Assembly (NCBI RefSeq): GCF_039541115.1
Contig: NZ_BAABFP010000002.1
Location: 1 to 64,000, forward strand
Direction of reading: 5' to 3'
DNA length: 64,000 nt
Source: Angustibacter luteus
GTDB taxonomy: Bacteria > Actinomycetota > Actinomycetes > Actinomycetales > Angustibacteraceae
The notes beneath the pieces were generated by a model, which saw only the letters and a program-made list of their open reading frames with translations, had not been told where the DNA came from and did no database searches. Below, in pieces: positions 1-8,145 of the stretch (position 1 is its first letter; the number at the start of each line of letters is the position of its first letter). The position numbers were made by a program, and so were the translations under genes.

Positions 1-837
1 CGACACCTGCTCCACCACCACCCGCACCGACTCCTGCGCCGCATTCAACGCCGCCGCCATCCGGGCCACCTCGTCGGAGCCGGTCACGTTCGCGCGAGCC
101 GTCAGGTCACCGTCCGCCATCGCGGTCAGGGCGTGCTGCACCTTGCGGATCGGGCGCACGATGGACCGCGTGACGAGAAGGCCTGCCGCGGCGGCCAGGG
201 CCACGGCGACGGCGGCGCAGATGAGCACGACGGTCCACACCAGGGTGGCGTCGTGGTCAGCCTGCGTGGCCAGCGTGGCCGCCCGGGCGTCCGCGTACTT
301 GATCAGCTGCTCGGACTGGGTCAGCAGGGCGGACCACTGGGTGTCCAGGTCCCCGGTGCTGAGCATGTCGTAGGCCGTCTTGGTGCCGGCCGGGGTGTCC
401 GTGCGCAGGGCCGCGATCATCTTGTCCGTCGAGGCGAAGTAGGCGTCCCACAGCGCTGCGGTCTTCGTCGCCGTCGCCTTCTCGGCGGGCGAGAGGTCCA
501 GCGTGCTGAGGCCCTCGAAGATCTTCGCGCCCGCGGCCTTGTCGTCCATGATGCCCTTGACGCTCTCGCCGGCCGGGTCGGCCGCCTTCGAGCCGCCGTC
601 GACGACCGCGTGCATCCACAGGTAGGCCTGCCAGCCGCTGACGTCAGCATCCAGGTAGCGCAGCTCCTGGAGCTGGTCGCGCACGGTCTGCACCTGCTTC
701 ATCTGGGTCCGGGTGTCGGACTGCACGTTCTGACCCCAGAGGCCGACGCCGGCCACGACGGCCAGCAGCAGGCAGACGAGCCCGAAGGCGGCCGCCAGCC
801 GGCGCCCGATGGAGCGGTCGAGACGGAGCAGGTGCAT
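1..837 (-). CDS. Methyl-accepting chemotaxis protein, N-terminal part (cut by window edge)
   Basis: The visible 279 residues are the sensory half of a membrane chemoreceptor. A short cytoplasmic start is followed by TM1 (about residues 15-34), a roughly 165-residue helical extracytoplasmic domain resembling four-helix-bundle sensors, TM2 (about 199-221) and a HAMP domain (about 222-275) with the usual R-P-I start and a late S-D-E-V. The signalling domain lies beyond base 1. The ATG at 837 is chosen because TM1 follows directly; GAGG lies upstream. A strong FliA-type promoter lies upstream, so the receptor is probably co-regulated with the flagellar genes. The ligand is unknown. Confidence 0.9.
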   Translation of the reverse strand, partial: MHLLRLDRSIGRRLAAAFGLVCLLLAVVAGVGLWGQNVQSDTRTQMKQVQTVRDQLQELRYLDADVSGWQAYLWMHAVVDGGSKAADPAGESVKGIMDDKAAGAKIFEGLSTLDLSPAEKATATKTAALWDAYFASTDKMIAALRTDTPAGTKTAYDMLSTGDLDTQWSALLTQSEQLIKYADARAATLATQADHDATLVWTVVLICAAVAVALAAAAGLLVTRSIVRPIRKVQHALTAMADGDLTARANVTGSDEVARMAAALNAAQESVRVVVEQVS

Positions 838-884
838 GGCGCAGGTACCTCGTTGCTGTGAAGGGACGACAGGTGTCGCCCTCC

Positions 885-911
885 CCATCGGTCACTACGC
901 CGTTCGGCTGA
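885..911 (-). promoter_or_regulatory. FliA (sigma-28) type promoter of the chemoreceptor gene
   Basis: On the minus strand TCAG is followed by exactly 15 bases and then ACCGATGG. This matches the classical sigma-28 pattern TAAA-N15-GCCGATAA apart from the high-GC variations shared with fliC, flgN and flbD in this window. It lies just after the metZ stop codon and about 48 bases before the chemoreceptor ATG. The assignment is by pattern only. Confidence 0.7.
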
Positions 912-914
912 GAA

Positions 915-2102
915 CTACAGCGAACCCAGTGCGGAGTCGAGGTCGGCGCGCAGGTCGGCGACGTCCTCGAGCCCCACCGAGAGCCGCACCACGCCGTCCG
1001 TGATGCCGACAGCGGCCCGCCCCTCGGGGCCGAGCCGGCGGTGGGTGGTCGTGGCGGGGTGGGTGATCAGGGACTTCGCGTCACCGAGGTTGTTGCTGAT
1101 GTCGATGCAGGTCAGCGCGTCGAGCACGGTGAACGCCGCGTCCTTGCCGCCGTCCAGCTCGAACGTGATGACGGTGCCGCCGCCCGACATCTGCCGCTTC
1201 GCCAGCTCGACCTGCGGGTGGGAGTCCAGGAACGGGTAGCGCACCCACCTCACCCTCGGGTGCTGCTCGAGGTGGCGGGCCAGGGCCAGGGCGGACGCCG
1301 TCTGGTGCTCCACCCGCAGGCGCAGCGTCTCCAGGCCCTTCACCAGGACCCACGCGTTGAACGGGCTGAGCGAGGGACCCGTGTGCCGCATCATCGTCTG
1401 CACCGGGCCGTCGATGAACTCCTGCGTGCCGAGGACCGCCCCACCCAGCGTGCGCCCCTGACCGTCGATGTGCTTGGTCGCCGAGTACACGACGACGTCC
1501 GCTCCGAGCTCGAGCGGGCGCTGCAGCACCGGGGTGGCGAACACGTTGTCCACCACCACCTGGGCGCCGGTCGCGTGGGCGAGGTCACACACCGCCCGGA
1601 CGTCGATCAGCTCCTGCATCGGGTTGGACGGCGACTCGAAGAACACGGCCGTCGCGGGCGTGCTGAGCGCCGCACGCCACTGGTCGAGGTCGTGCCCGTC
1701 GACGAAGTCCGTGTGCACCCCGAACCGCGGCAGGATCTCGTCCAGGATCACGAAGCACGAACCGAACAGGCTGCGCGCCGCCACCACCCGGTCACCGGCC
1801 GAGACCAGGGCCGCCATGGCGACCCAGACCGCAGCCATGCCGCTGGCCGTCGCGTAGCAGGCGGGCGCGCCCTCGATCTGCCGCAGCCGCTCCTCGAACG
1901 CTGCCACGGTGGGGTTCGCGTAGCGGGAGTAGACGAACCGGTCGACCTCACCGGCGAACGCGGCCTCGGCGTCCGCGGCCCGCTCGTAGACGAACCCGGA
2001 GGTCAGGTAGAGGGCCTCCGCGGTCTCCTCGAAGCCGGAGCGGTCCAGCCCGGCCCGGACGGCCCGGGTGTCCGGCCGCCAGCCCTCGCGGGGATCGCTC
2101 AC
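915..2102 (-). CDS. metZ: O-succinylhomoserine sulfhydrylase (PLP-dependent)
   Basis: This 395-residue Cys/Met metabolism PLP enzyme probably converts O-succinyl- or O-acetylhomoserine and sulfide to homocysteine in direct-sulfhydrylation methionine synthesis. The pyridoxal-binding lysine is K210 in SATKHIDGQG, and the family blocks YSRYANPT (about 58-65) and FFESPSNP (about 154-161) are present. MetZ fits better than MetB or MetC by length and by the HIDGQG motif, but the acyl donor cannot be decided from sequence. The GTG start overlaps the DUF1737 stop (GTGA), so translation is coupled; it is the last gene of the nif3-metZ operon. Confidence 0.9.
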   Translation of the reverse strand: MSDPREGWRPDTRAVRAGLDRSGFEETAEALYLTSGFVYERAADAEAAFAGEVDRFVYSRYANPTVAAFEERLRQIEGAPACYATASGMAAVWVAMAALVSAGDRVVAARSLFGSCFVILDEILPRFGVHTDFVDGHDLDQWRAALSTPATAVFFESPSNPMQELIDVRAVCDLAHATGAQVVVDNVFATPVLQRPLELGADVVVYSATKHIDGQGRTLGGAVLGTQEFIDGPVQTMMRHTGPSLSPFNAWVLVKGLETLRLRVEHQTASALALARHLEQHPRVRWVRYPFLDSHPQVELAKRQMSGGGTVITFELDGGKDAAFTVLDALTCIDISNNLGDAKSLITHPATTTHRRLGPEGRAAVGITDGVVRLSVGLEDVADLRADLDSALGSL

Positions 2103-2287
2103 GCCACGCCCTCCGGCAGCAGGACCGCCTGGGCGACGACGACGCGCCCGTCCACGGACGTGATGGACGGCGAGCCGTACAGCTCGTAGCCCTCGGCCAG
2201 GGCCGCGCTCACCCGCTCGCAGAAGGTGCGGTCGTCCGGACCGGACAGCAGCCGGTAGCGCAGACGCTCCGCGGAAACCTCAGTCAT
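2099..2287 (-). CDS. DUF1737 domain small protein
   Basis: This 62-residue protein resembles the DUF1737 family: it starts with a basic stretch (ERLRYRLLSG), has the block GYELYGSPS in the middle, and a short hydrophobic end. The function is unknown. The ATG at 2287 is five bases after the RNase HI/phosphatase stop, and the stop overlaps the metZ GTG, so it is translated as part of the operon. The family is usually a single domain of about this length, so the gene looks complete. Confidence 0.8.
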   Translation of the reverse strand: MTEVSAERLRYRLLSGPDDRTFCERVSAALAEGYELYGSPSITSVDGRVVVAQAVLLPEGVA

Positions 2288-2292
2288 GAGGG

Positions 2293-3474
2293 TCAGCGTA
2301 GGGCGAGGCCCGCAGCGTGCAGGTGGCCCGTCTCGTTGAACGAGACGAGCGAGGCGCCGCCGTCGGACCACCAGCGCGTGGTCGACAGGGACGCCGGGCT
2401 GGACTCCATCCGCCACACCACCTCGGCCGGCGCGCCCATCGCCTCGCGGGCCATCGTCTTGATCGGTCCGGCGTGCGTGACGACGAGGACGCGACCCCGC
2501 GGGTGACCCGCTACCGTCCGGTCCCGAACCCGGCGGATGCGTGCGTCGAGCTCGTCGAAGCTCTCTCCGCCGGGAGCCGCGACGCCCGTCGAGGCGAGCC
2601 ACGCGCGGTACTCCCGCGGCCATCGCTCGGCGACCTCCGCGCTGGTCAGCCCCTCCCAGTCGCCGAACTCGCACTCGGTCCAGGCGGCGTCGGTGCGGAC
2701 GTCGACACCGAGCCGGGCGGCGACGACCTCCGCGGTCTGCTGGGCGCGCATCATGGGCGAGGCCACCACCGCCTCGAACGGCTCGACCGCCGCGAGCGCC
2801 GCGAGCGCCTCGGCCGCGGCCCCGGCCTGGGCGCGTCCCAGCTCGGTGAGCTCGGGCCCGACGCCGCTGCTGGATCCGCTGAACCGCCGGTCCACCGTGT
2901 GCGCGGTCACCCCGTGTCGGAGCAGGACCAGCGTCGCCGCGGCGCCGACGTCCGGCGGCCCGGCGGGCGCTGCGCCCCCGACCTTCAGCGGCGACCTCGG
3001 CGAGGGTTGCTGAGCGGGCGCCCCGGCGATCGTCTCGATCGCGCTGCCCCGCCAGGGCAGCCCGCGGGCCGCGTCGTCCATCGCCTCGTTGGCCAGCCGG
3101 TCCGCCGCCTTGTTCCGCTCCCGCGGGATCCACGTGTAGCTCACCTGGGACGGGTCGACGACGTCCCGGGCCTGCGCGGCGAGCCGGCGCATGTCCTCGT
3201 GCTTGATCTTCCACCGGCCGGACATCTGCTCGACGACGAGCTTGGAGTCCATCCGGACCTCGATGCGCGCGTCCGGGTCGATCTCGACGGCTGCCTTCAG
3301 GCCGGCGACGAGGCCGCCGTACTCGGCCACGTTGTTGCTCGCCACGCCGATGGGCTCCGCGCGCTCGGCGAGCACCTCACCGGTCTGTGCGTCACGCACC
3401 AGCGCGCCGTAGGCCGCCGGGCCGGGGTTGCCGCGCGAGCCGCCGTCCGCCTCGACGACGAGCCGGCGGCTCAC
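2293..3474 (-). CDS. Bifunctional RNase HI / histidine phosphatase protein
   Basis: The 393-residue protein joins two enzymes. Residues 1-135 are an RNase HI domain with acidic residues D10, E51, D76 and D125, expected to cut RNA in RNA-DNA hybrids. Residues about 180-393 are a histidine-phosphatase domain with RHG at 186-188 and a late THAGP motif. The same fusion is known in mycobacteria (Rv2228c type), where the phosphatase half has been linked to alpha-ribazole phosphate or acid phosphatase activity. The GTG start overlaps the zinc-ribbon stop (GTGA). A proline/serine linker (about 150-178) separates the halves. Confidence 0.9.
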   Translation of the reverse strand: MSRRLVVEADGGSRGNPGPAAYGALVRDAQTGEVLAERAEPIGVASNNVAEYGGLVAGLKAAVEIDPDARIEVRMDSKLVVEQMSGRWKIKHEDMRRLAAQARDVVDPSQVSYTWIPRERNKAADRLANEAMDDAARGLPWRGSAIETIAGAPAQQPSPRSPLKVGGAAPAGPPDVGAAATLVLLRHGVTAHTVDRRFSGSSSGVGPELTELGRAQAGAAAEALAALAAVEPFEAVVASPMMRAQQTAEVVAARLGVDVRTDAAWTECEFGDWEGLTSAEVAERWPREYRAWLASTGVAAPGGESFDELDARIRRVRDRTVAGHPRGRVLVVTHAGPIKTMAREAMGAPAEVVWRMESSPASLSTTRWWSDGGASLVSFNETGHLHAAGLALR

Positions 3475-4208
3475 AGCCCGGACTCGCCCGTCCGCACCAG
3501 GATCCGGCGGCACTCCTCGCAGCGCACGACGTCGTCGTCCGCGGCGGCGCGGATGCGCTGCATGTCCTGCGGGTTCAGCTCGAGCCGGCAGCCCTCGCAG
3601 CGACGGGCCCGCAGCATCGCGGCGCCGGTGCCGGTGCTCTCCCGGATCTTCTCGTAGAGGGCGAGCAGGGCAGCGTCCAACCCGAGCACCATGCCGGAGC
3701 GCTCGCGCTCCAGCCGCAGCCTCTCGTCGGCCAGCTTGCCGAGGGCCGCGTCGCGACGCTCGGTGACCTGGCTCGCCGTCGCCGCCAGCTCGGCCTGCTG
3801 CGCGCTCAGCCGCTCGACGTCGGCGCCGGCCCCCTCGAGCCGCTCCATGACCTCGAGCTCGACGTCCTCCAGGTCGCCCTGCCGCCGGGCGAGGGTGGCG
3901 ATCTCGTGCTGCAACGACTCCAGGTCCTTGTGCCCGCCCTGCCCGGAGTCGAGCCGAGCCTGGTCCCGGGCCGCCCGCTGGCGCACCTGCTCCACGTCGG
4001 CCTCGGCCTTGACGAACTCGCGCTGGGTGTCGCTGGCGACGGTCTGCGCCCGCACGAGGTCGTCACGCACCGCGCTGATCTGCTGCTCGAGGTCGGCCAG
4101 CTCGGCGTGCTCGGGAAGCGTCCGCTCGCTGTGCGCGATCTGCTGCATCCGGGTGTCGACGCCTTGCACGTCGAGCAGGCGCCACTGGTCGGTCGTCGGT
4201 GCCTTCAG
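3471..4208 (-). CDS. C4-type zinc ribbon coiled-coil protein
   Basis: The product has a long coiled coil (about residues 20-185, rich in Glu, Arg, Leu and Ala) and a C-terminal zinc ribbon with two Cys pairs (CEGC and CEEC). It belongs to the conserved family next to RNase HI in actinobacteria (Rv2229c type); the cellular role is not established. No ATG or GTG fits the expected N-terminus. Reading from CTG at 4208 gives the family-like LKAPTTDQWRLLD, with AGAGGGAG a few bases upstream and a CTGA overlap with the preceding stop. I therefore propose a CTG start (245 residues); GTG at 4169 is the alternative. Confidence 0.85.
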   Translation of the reverse strand: MKAPTTDQWRLLDVQGVDTRMQQIAHSERTLPEHAELADLEQQISAVRDDLVRAQTVASDTQREFVKAEADVEQVRQRAARDQARLDSGQGGHKDLESLQHEIATLARRQGDLEDVELEVMERLEGAGADVERLSAQQAELAATASQVTERRDAALGKLADERLRLERERSGMVLGLDAALLALYEKIRESTGTGAAMLRARRCEGCRLELNPQDMQRIRAAADDDVVRCEECRRILVRTGESGL

Positions 4209-5392
4209 GGTGTGCTCCCTCTACTGGGGACGTGCATGGTCCAGGGGTCCGTGCGAGTCGTGCTCACGCGGGTCTCCACCGTACTGCCCGCCTCGCCGAG
4301 GGCCGCGACGATCCGGCTCTCGCAGCCGGCCAGCCACGGCCACTCGCTGGCCCAGTGGGAGACGTCCACCAGGTAGGGGCGTCCGTCGCCGGCGCTCTCG
4401 CGAGCCTCCGACGCGGGGTGGTGGCGCAGGTCGGCCGTCAGGTAGACGTCGGCACCGCTGGCCCGGACGGCGTCGAACAGGTCGTCGCCCGCTCCGCCGG
4501 CGACCGCGACCCGCTGCACCAGCGCGTCCTTGTCGCCGCTGACCCGCACACCCTGCACCGTGAACGGCAGTGCGCTGGACACCAACCGGGCGAACTGGTC
4601 CAGGGTCACCGGCTCGGCCAGGACGCCGACGCGCCCCACCCCGGTGCCGTGGCCCATGTCCGCGAGCTCGAGGACGTCGAAGGCCGGCTCCTCGTAGGGG
4701 TGCGCGGCGCGCAGCGCCTGGACGACGTCGGGACGACGGTACCGGGGTAGCACCATCTCGACCCGGGTCTCGTCGAGCGTCTCGACGTCCCCGACCTTTC
4801 CCACCGCCGGCTTCGCCCCCTCCCCCGGCGTGAACGTGCCGCTGCCCGTCGACGTCCAGGCGCACCGGCTGTAGTCGCCGAGCTCACCCGCGCCGGCGGC
4901 GGCCAGCGCGTCCACCACGGCGTCCGCGGACGCGGTCGGGACGAACACCACGATCTTGTCGAGCGCCTCGAGCGGCTGCGGGCTCAGCGGCTGCAGCTCG
5001 TCCAGGCCGAGGACCCGAGCCAGCGCGTCGCTCACGCCCGGCATGGCGATGTCGGCGTTGGTGTGCGCGACGTACAGCGCACACCCCGCCCGGATCAGCC
5101 GGTGCACGATCCGGCCCTTGGCGCTGGTTGCCGCGACCGAGCTGACGGCGCGCAGCAGCAGCGGGTGGTGTGCGACCAGCAGGTCGGCGTCCCACTCGAT
5201 GGCCTCGTCGACGACGGCGGTCGTCGGGTCGACGGCGAACAGGATCTTGCGCACCGGTTGGTCGGGGTCGCCGCAGACCAGCCCGACCGCGTCCCAGTCC
5301 ATCGCGCTGCCGGTCGGGTAGAGGTCGGCCAGCCCCGCCATCACCTCGGCCAGGGTCGGCGGCCGCACCTGCTGCGCGTCGGAGTCGCTCAC
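4205..5392 (-). CDS. Nif3-like dinuclear metal-centre protein
   Basis: The 395-residue protein is of the NIF3/YqfO family, which forms toroidal hexamers with a two-metal site. The family start (WDAVGLVCGDP, about residues 33-43), the metal-ligand block VAHHPLLL (about 74-81) and an HPYEEPAFD motif in the inserted PII-like domain are present. It is often named GTP cyclohydrolase 1 type 2, but the physiological reaction is unproven. It is the first gene of the minus-strand operon ending with metZ. The GTG start has no convincing ribosome site. Confidence 0.88.
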   Translation of the reverse strand: MSDSDAQQVRPPTLAEVMAGLADLYPTGSAMDWDAVGLVCGDPDQPVRKILFAVDPTTAVVDEAIEWDADLLVAHHPLLLRAVSSVAATSAKGRIVHRLIRAGCALYVAHTNADIAMPGVSDALARVLGLDELQPLSPQPLEALDKIVVFVPTASADAVVDALAAAGAGELGDYSRCAWTSTGSGTFTPGEGAKPAVGKVGDVETLDETRVEMVLPRYRRPDVVQALRAAHPYEEPAFDVLELADMGHGTGVGRVGVLAEPVTLDQFARLVSSALPFTVQGVRVSGDKDALVQRVAVAGGAGDDLFDAVRASGADVYLTADLRHHPASEARESAGDGRPYLVDVSHWASEWPWLAGCESRIVAALGEAGSTVETRVSTTRTDPWTMHVPSRGSTP

Positions 5393-5468
5393 GGGAGGAA
5401 ACCTATCGCCCAGCAGGCAGCTGTCGGCAGCATCCGCGCGCCGCGACGTCTCGGACGACCCGGTGTAG

Positions 5469-5544
5469 TGGTGGGCCCGGCCGGGTTCGAACCGACGACA
5501 CCCGCGGTGTAAACGCGGTGCTCTACCAGCTGAGCTACAGGCCC
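5469..5544 (-). tRNA. tRNA-Val (anticodon TAC)
   Basis: The minus strand folds as a full cloverleaf: acceptor GGGCCTG pairs with CGGGCCC (one T-G pair), the D arm reads GCTC...GAGC, the anticodon stem CCGCG/CGCGG encloses loop TTTACAC with anticodon TAC, and the T arm has TTCGAAC. The discriminator is A and CCA is encoded. It is transcribed in the same direction as the peroxiredoxin upstream. Confidence 0.95.
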
Positions 5545-5547
5545 CAA

Positions 5548-5568
5548 CCGCCCGGACCGGCCGGGCGG
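5548..5568 (-). terminator. Hairpin between peroxiredoxin gene and tRNA
   Basis: CCGCCCGG and CCGGGCGG form a perfect 8-bp stem with a five-base loop, just after the peroxiredoxin stop on the minus strand. There is no T tract, as is common for actinobacterial terminators. It probably ends the peroxiredoxin transcript before the tRNA. Confidence 0.5.
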
Positions 5569-5589
5569 CACGTCGTCACGCCGTCGTCG

Positions 5590-6057
5590 TCACAGCGCGG
5601 CGATCGCCTCACGGTACGCGTTCGGGTCGCGCGCCTCGCCCGGACCGTGCACCAGGCTCCAGGCCAGGTTGCCGTCCCCGCCGACCAGGAACGTGCCACG
5701 GGTCGCCATGCCGAAGTCGGGCAGGAAGACGCCGTACGCGCTCGCGGCCGCGCCGTGCGGCCAGAAGTCGGACAGCAGCGGGAACTCGTAGCCCTGGTCG
5801 GCGGACCAGGCGCGCAGCGAGTGCACGGGGTCGCACGAGATCCCGAGCAGCTGGACGTCGTCGTTCTGGAACGCGGACAGGTCGTCGCGCAGCTCGCACA
5901 GCTCACCCGTGCAGGTGCCGCTGAAGGCGAACGGGTAGAACACGAGCAGGACGGCGCGCTCGCCGCGGAACGCCGACAGCGTGACCTCCTCACCGTGCTG
6001 GCTCTTCAGGGTGAAGTCCGGTGCGGGGTCACCGACGGTCAGGGTGGGCTCGGTCAT
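5590..6057 (-). CDS. Peroxiredoxin, AhpE-like
   Basis: This 155-residue thiol peroxidase of the AhpC/TSA family reduces peroxides in the cytosol. The peroxidatic cysteine is C49 in the P-x3-S-x2-C motif (PFAFSGTC). C54 and C75 are further cysteines; the closest named group, actinobacterial AhpE, is usually one-Cys, so the resolving step is uncertain. The ATG at 6057 follows AGAGGATCC. No signal peptide is seen. Confidence 0.9.
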   Translation of the reverse strand: MTEPTLTVGDPAPDFTLKSQHGEEVTLSAFRGERAVLLVFYPFAFSGTCTGELCELRDDLSAFQNDDVQLLGISCDPVHSLRAWSADQGYEFPLLSDFWPHGAAASAYGVFLPDFGMATRGTFLVGGDGNLAWSLVHGPGEARDPNAYREAIAAL

Positions 6058-6098
6058 GGAGGATCCTCTCGGGACTGCGAGGGCGGGTCGGTACAGGA

Positions 6099-6527
6099 CT
6101 ACTTGCGGCCGGAGCGCGGAGCGACGAGCTGGGTGGCGCTCCAGTCCTGCCCGGCGCTGAACGTCGAGGTGCCGTGCAGGCCGGCGGCCAGGGCCGCCTC
6201 GACGACCTCGCTCGGCGGGACGTGACCCTCGCGGCCAGCCTTCGGCGTGAGCAGGACGACGGAACCGCGCTCGCCGAGGTTCGTCAGGGCGTCCACGAGC
6301 GCATCCACGAGGTCGCCCTCGTCGTCCGCCCACCAGAGCAGCACGACGTCGGCCACCTCGTCGGCTTCTTCGTCCAGCAGGTCGGAGTCGACCGCGTCCT
6401 CGATGGCCACGCGGATCTCGTCGTCGACCTCCTCGTGCCAACCCAGCTCCTGCACGACCTGACCCCGTTGCAGACCCAGACGCCCGACGAGCCCCCGGTC
6501 GGCCGCGTCGTCCGCGGTGGCACTCAC
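6099..6527 (-). CDS. DUF3052 domain protein
   Basis: This 142-residue acidic protein is of the actinobacterial DUF3052 family, with the typical VSATADDAAD start, a GQVVQELG block and a central LVDALVDALTNLG motif. The GTG at 6527 is chosen because it gives the family N-terminus and follows AGGAG. The function is unknown. In actinobacteria this gene commonly lies near aceE and the fatty-acid synthase genes, as here. Confidence 0.88.
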   Translation of the reverse strand: MSATADDAADRGLVGRLGLQRGQVVQELGWHEEVDDEIRVAIEDAVDSDLLDEEADEVADVVLLWWADDEGDLVDALVDALTNLGERGSVVLLTPKAGREGHVPPSEVVEAALAAGLHGTSTFSAGQDWSATQLVAPRSGRK

Positions 6528-6769
6528 GATTCCCACTCCTCGCCTACGAGCCTCACTGAGCCCGGCGTTGCTGCCGGACCCGCGCGGGATGCCCCGCGTG
6601 TGCCCGTAGTCCACTAGAGGGGGACGGATCGCGCAAGCGCCTGTCCACAGGGAGGGCCTCTGCGTGTCGCGAATACCGGCACAACGGCGGACATTCACGG
6701 GCTCGCCCGGTGTCCCGCTGGCCCACCGTCCGGCTGTGCGGCTGCCCGCAGCCGTGCGAGGCTGACGGC

Positions 6770-7606
6770 ATGGGACGCATCACGACGCGGACGCCGGTGC
6801 AGCGCGTCACGCTCGACGGCGACCAGGTCTCGGTGGTGCGCCGACCTGACACGGTGACCGTCGAGGAGCCCCTGCAGGTCCGGGTGGACGGCCGCCCGCT
6901 GACCGTGACGATGCGAACGCCCGGGGACGACTTCGACCTGGCGCTCGGGTTCCTGGTCGGTGAGGGCCTGGTGTCGGGGGCGGACGACGTCCGGACGCTC
7001 ATGCACTGCCTGGACGAGGACGCCGACGGCCACCCCACCTACAACGTGGTGGACGTCGCCCTCAGCCCCGGCGTGGTGCTGCCGGAGGTCTCGCTCGAGC
7101 GGTCGTTCGCCTCGACGTCCGCCTGCGGGGTGTGCGGGACGACGAGCATCGACGCGGTGCGCCGCCGGTCGCCGTACGACGTCGCGGCGGACCGCACGCC
7201 GATCGCGCCGCAGGTGCTGGCCGACCTGCCGGAAGCGTTGGCGCGGGAGCAGGCCGCGTTCGAGCGGACCGGCGGGCTGCACGCGGCCGGGCTGTTCACC
7301 GCCGCGGGCGAGCTGCTGGTGGTGCGCGAGGACGTCGGCCGGCACAACGCGGTGGACAAGGTCGTGGGCTGGGCCGCCCGCGAGCACCGGCTGCCGCTGG
7401 CCGGGCACGTCCTCGTGGTCAGCAGCCGGGCGTCCTTCGAGCTCACCCAGAAGGCCGTGATGGCCGGGATCCCTTGTCTCGCAGCGATCTCGGCGCCGTC
7501 CAGCCTCGCCATCGAGCTGGCCGAGCAGTCCGGACTGACCCTGGTGGGCTTCCTGCGGCCGCCCCGGCTGAGCGTCTACGCGGGCGGCGACCGACTGGGG
7601 CTGTAA
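6770..7606 (+). CDS. fdhD: Formate dehydrogenase accessory sulfurtransferase FdhD
   Basis: The 278-residue FdhD transfers sulfur from a cysteine desulfurase to the molybdenum cofactor, making formate dehydrogenase active. The conserved cysteines C119 and C122 lie in SACGVCG, and the family block REDVGRHNAVDK is present near residues 190-201. The ATG at 6770 gives the usual length; an upstream in-frame GTG would add 20 unrelated residues. No formate dehydrogenase lies in the window, so the target is elsewhere. Confidence 0.92.
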   Translation: MGRITTRTPVQRVTLDGDQVSVVRRPDTVTVEEPLQVRVDGRPLTVTMRTPGDDFDLALGFLVGEGLVSGADDVRTLMHCLDEDADGHPTYNVVDVALSPGVVLPEVSLERSFASTSACGVCGTTSIDAVRRRSPYDVAADRTPIAPQVLADLPEALAREQAAFERTGGLHAAGLFTAAGELLVVREDVGRHNAVDKVVGWAAREHRLPLAGHVLVVSSRASFELTQKAVMAGIPCLAAISAPSSLAIELAEQSGLTLVGFLRPPRLSVYAGGDRLGL

Positions 7607-7619
7607 GTCGGCCGGCCGG

Positions 7620-8042
7620 TCAGCCGGCGAGGAACGACAGGCGGACCCGGCGGTCGGGGTTGTCCACGTTGGTGTCGACGAGCACCACGCTCTGCCAGGT
7701 GCCGAGCACGAGGCGTCCGCCGAGCACCGGCAGCGTGGCGTACGGCGGGACCAGGCCGGGCAGCACGTGGTCGCGCCCGTGCCCGGGCGAGCCGTGCCGG
7801 TGCCGCCAGCCGCGACCGGCCGGCCCGGACGGCGGCAGCACGTCGCGCAGCGCGGCGAGCAGGTCGTCGTCGCTGCCCGCACCGGTCTCGATGACCGCGA
7901 CGCCGGCCGTCGCGTGCGGCACGAACACGTGCAGCAGACCGTCTCCGGCGCCGACGTCCGCGAGGAACTGCTCGCACCGCGAGGTCAGGTCGACGACCCG
8001 CTCGACCGCACCCGTGTGCACGTTCAGCTCGAGGCTCTCCAC
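7620..8042 (-). CDS. YjbQ family protein (UPF0047)
   Basis: This 140-residue protein belongs to the YjbQ family, with FVPHATAGV near residues 40-48, HRHGSPGHGRDH near 81-92 and GTWQSVVLVD near 113-122. Family members can replace thiamin phosphate synthase activity weakly, but the true role is unknown. The start is GTG at 8042. TAGGGT lies seven bases upstream, suggesting a leaderless mRNA. It converges with fdhD. Confidence 0.85.
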   Translation of the reverse strand: MESLELNVHTGAVERVVDLTSRCEQFLADVGAGDGLLHVFVPHATAGVAVIETGAGSDDDLLAALRDVLPPSGPAGRGWRHRHGSPGHGRDHVLPGLVPPYATLPVLGGRLVLGTWQSVVLVDTNVDNPDRRVRLSFLAG

Positions 8043-8049
8043 GCCGCCG

Positions 8050-8055
8050 ACCCTA
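8050..8055 (-). promoter_or_regulatory. -10 element of leaderless yjbQ transcript
   Basis: TAGGGT on the minus strand ends seven bases before the GTG start, so transcription should begin at or next to the start codon. No clear -35 hexamer was found. Other genes here show the same spacing (fasR, csrA, glsA, the TetR at 54836). Confidence 0.5.
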
Positions 8056-8145
8056 GCCGCGGACCGGCTACCGGTGGGTAGATGTGACGCGCCGGGCGGC
8101 GAGGGGCAGGATGGTGCCGTCTACGGATCGTGAGAGAGGACGACA

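Noticed and set aside
5170-6225. A 351-codon plus-strand frame across the tRNA and peroxiredoxin
   Set aside because: It reads through the tRNA-Val gene and is antisense to the peroxiredoxin; no family features.
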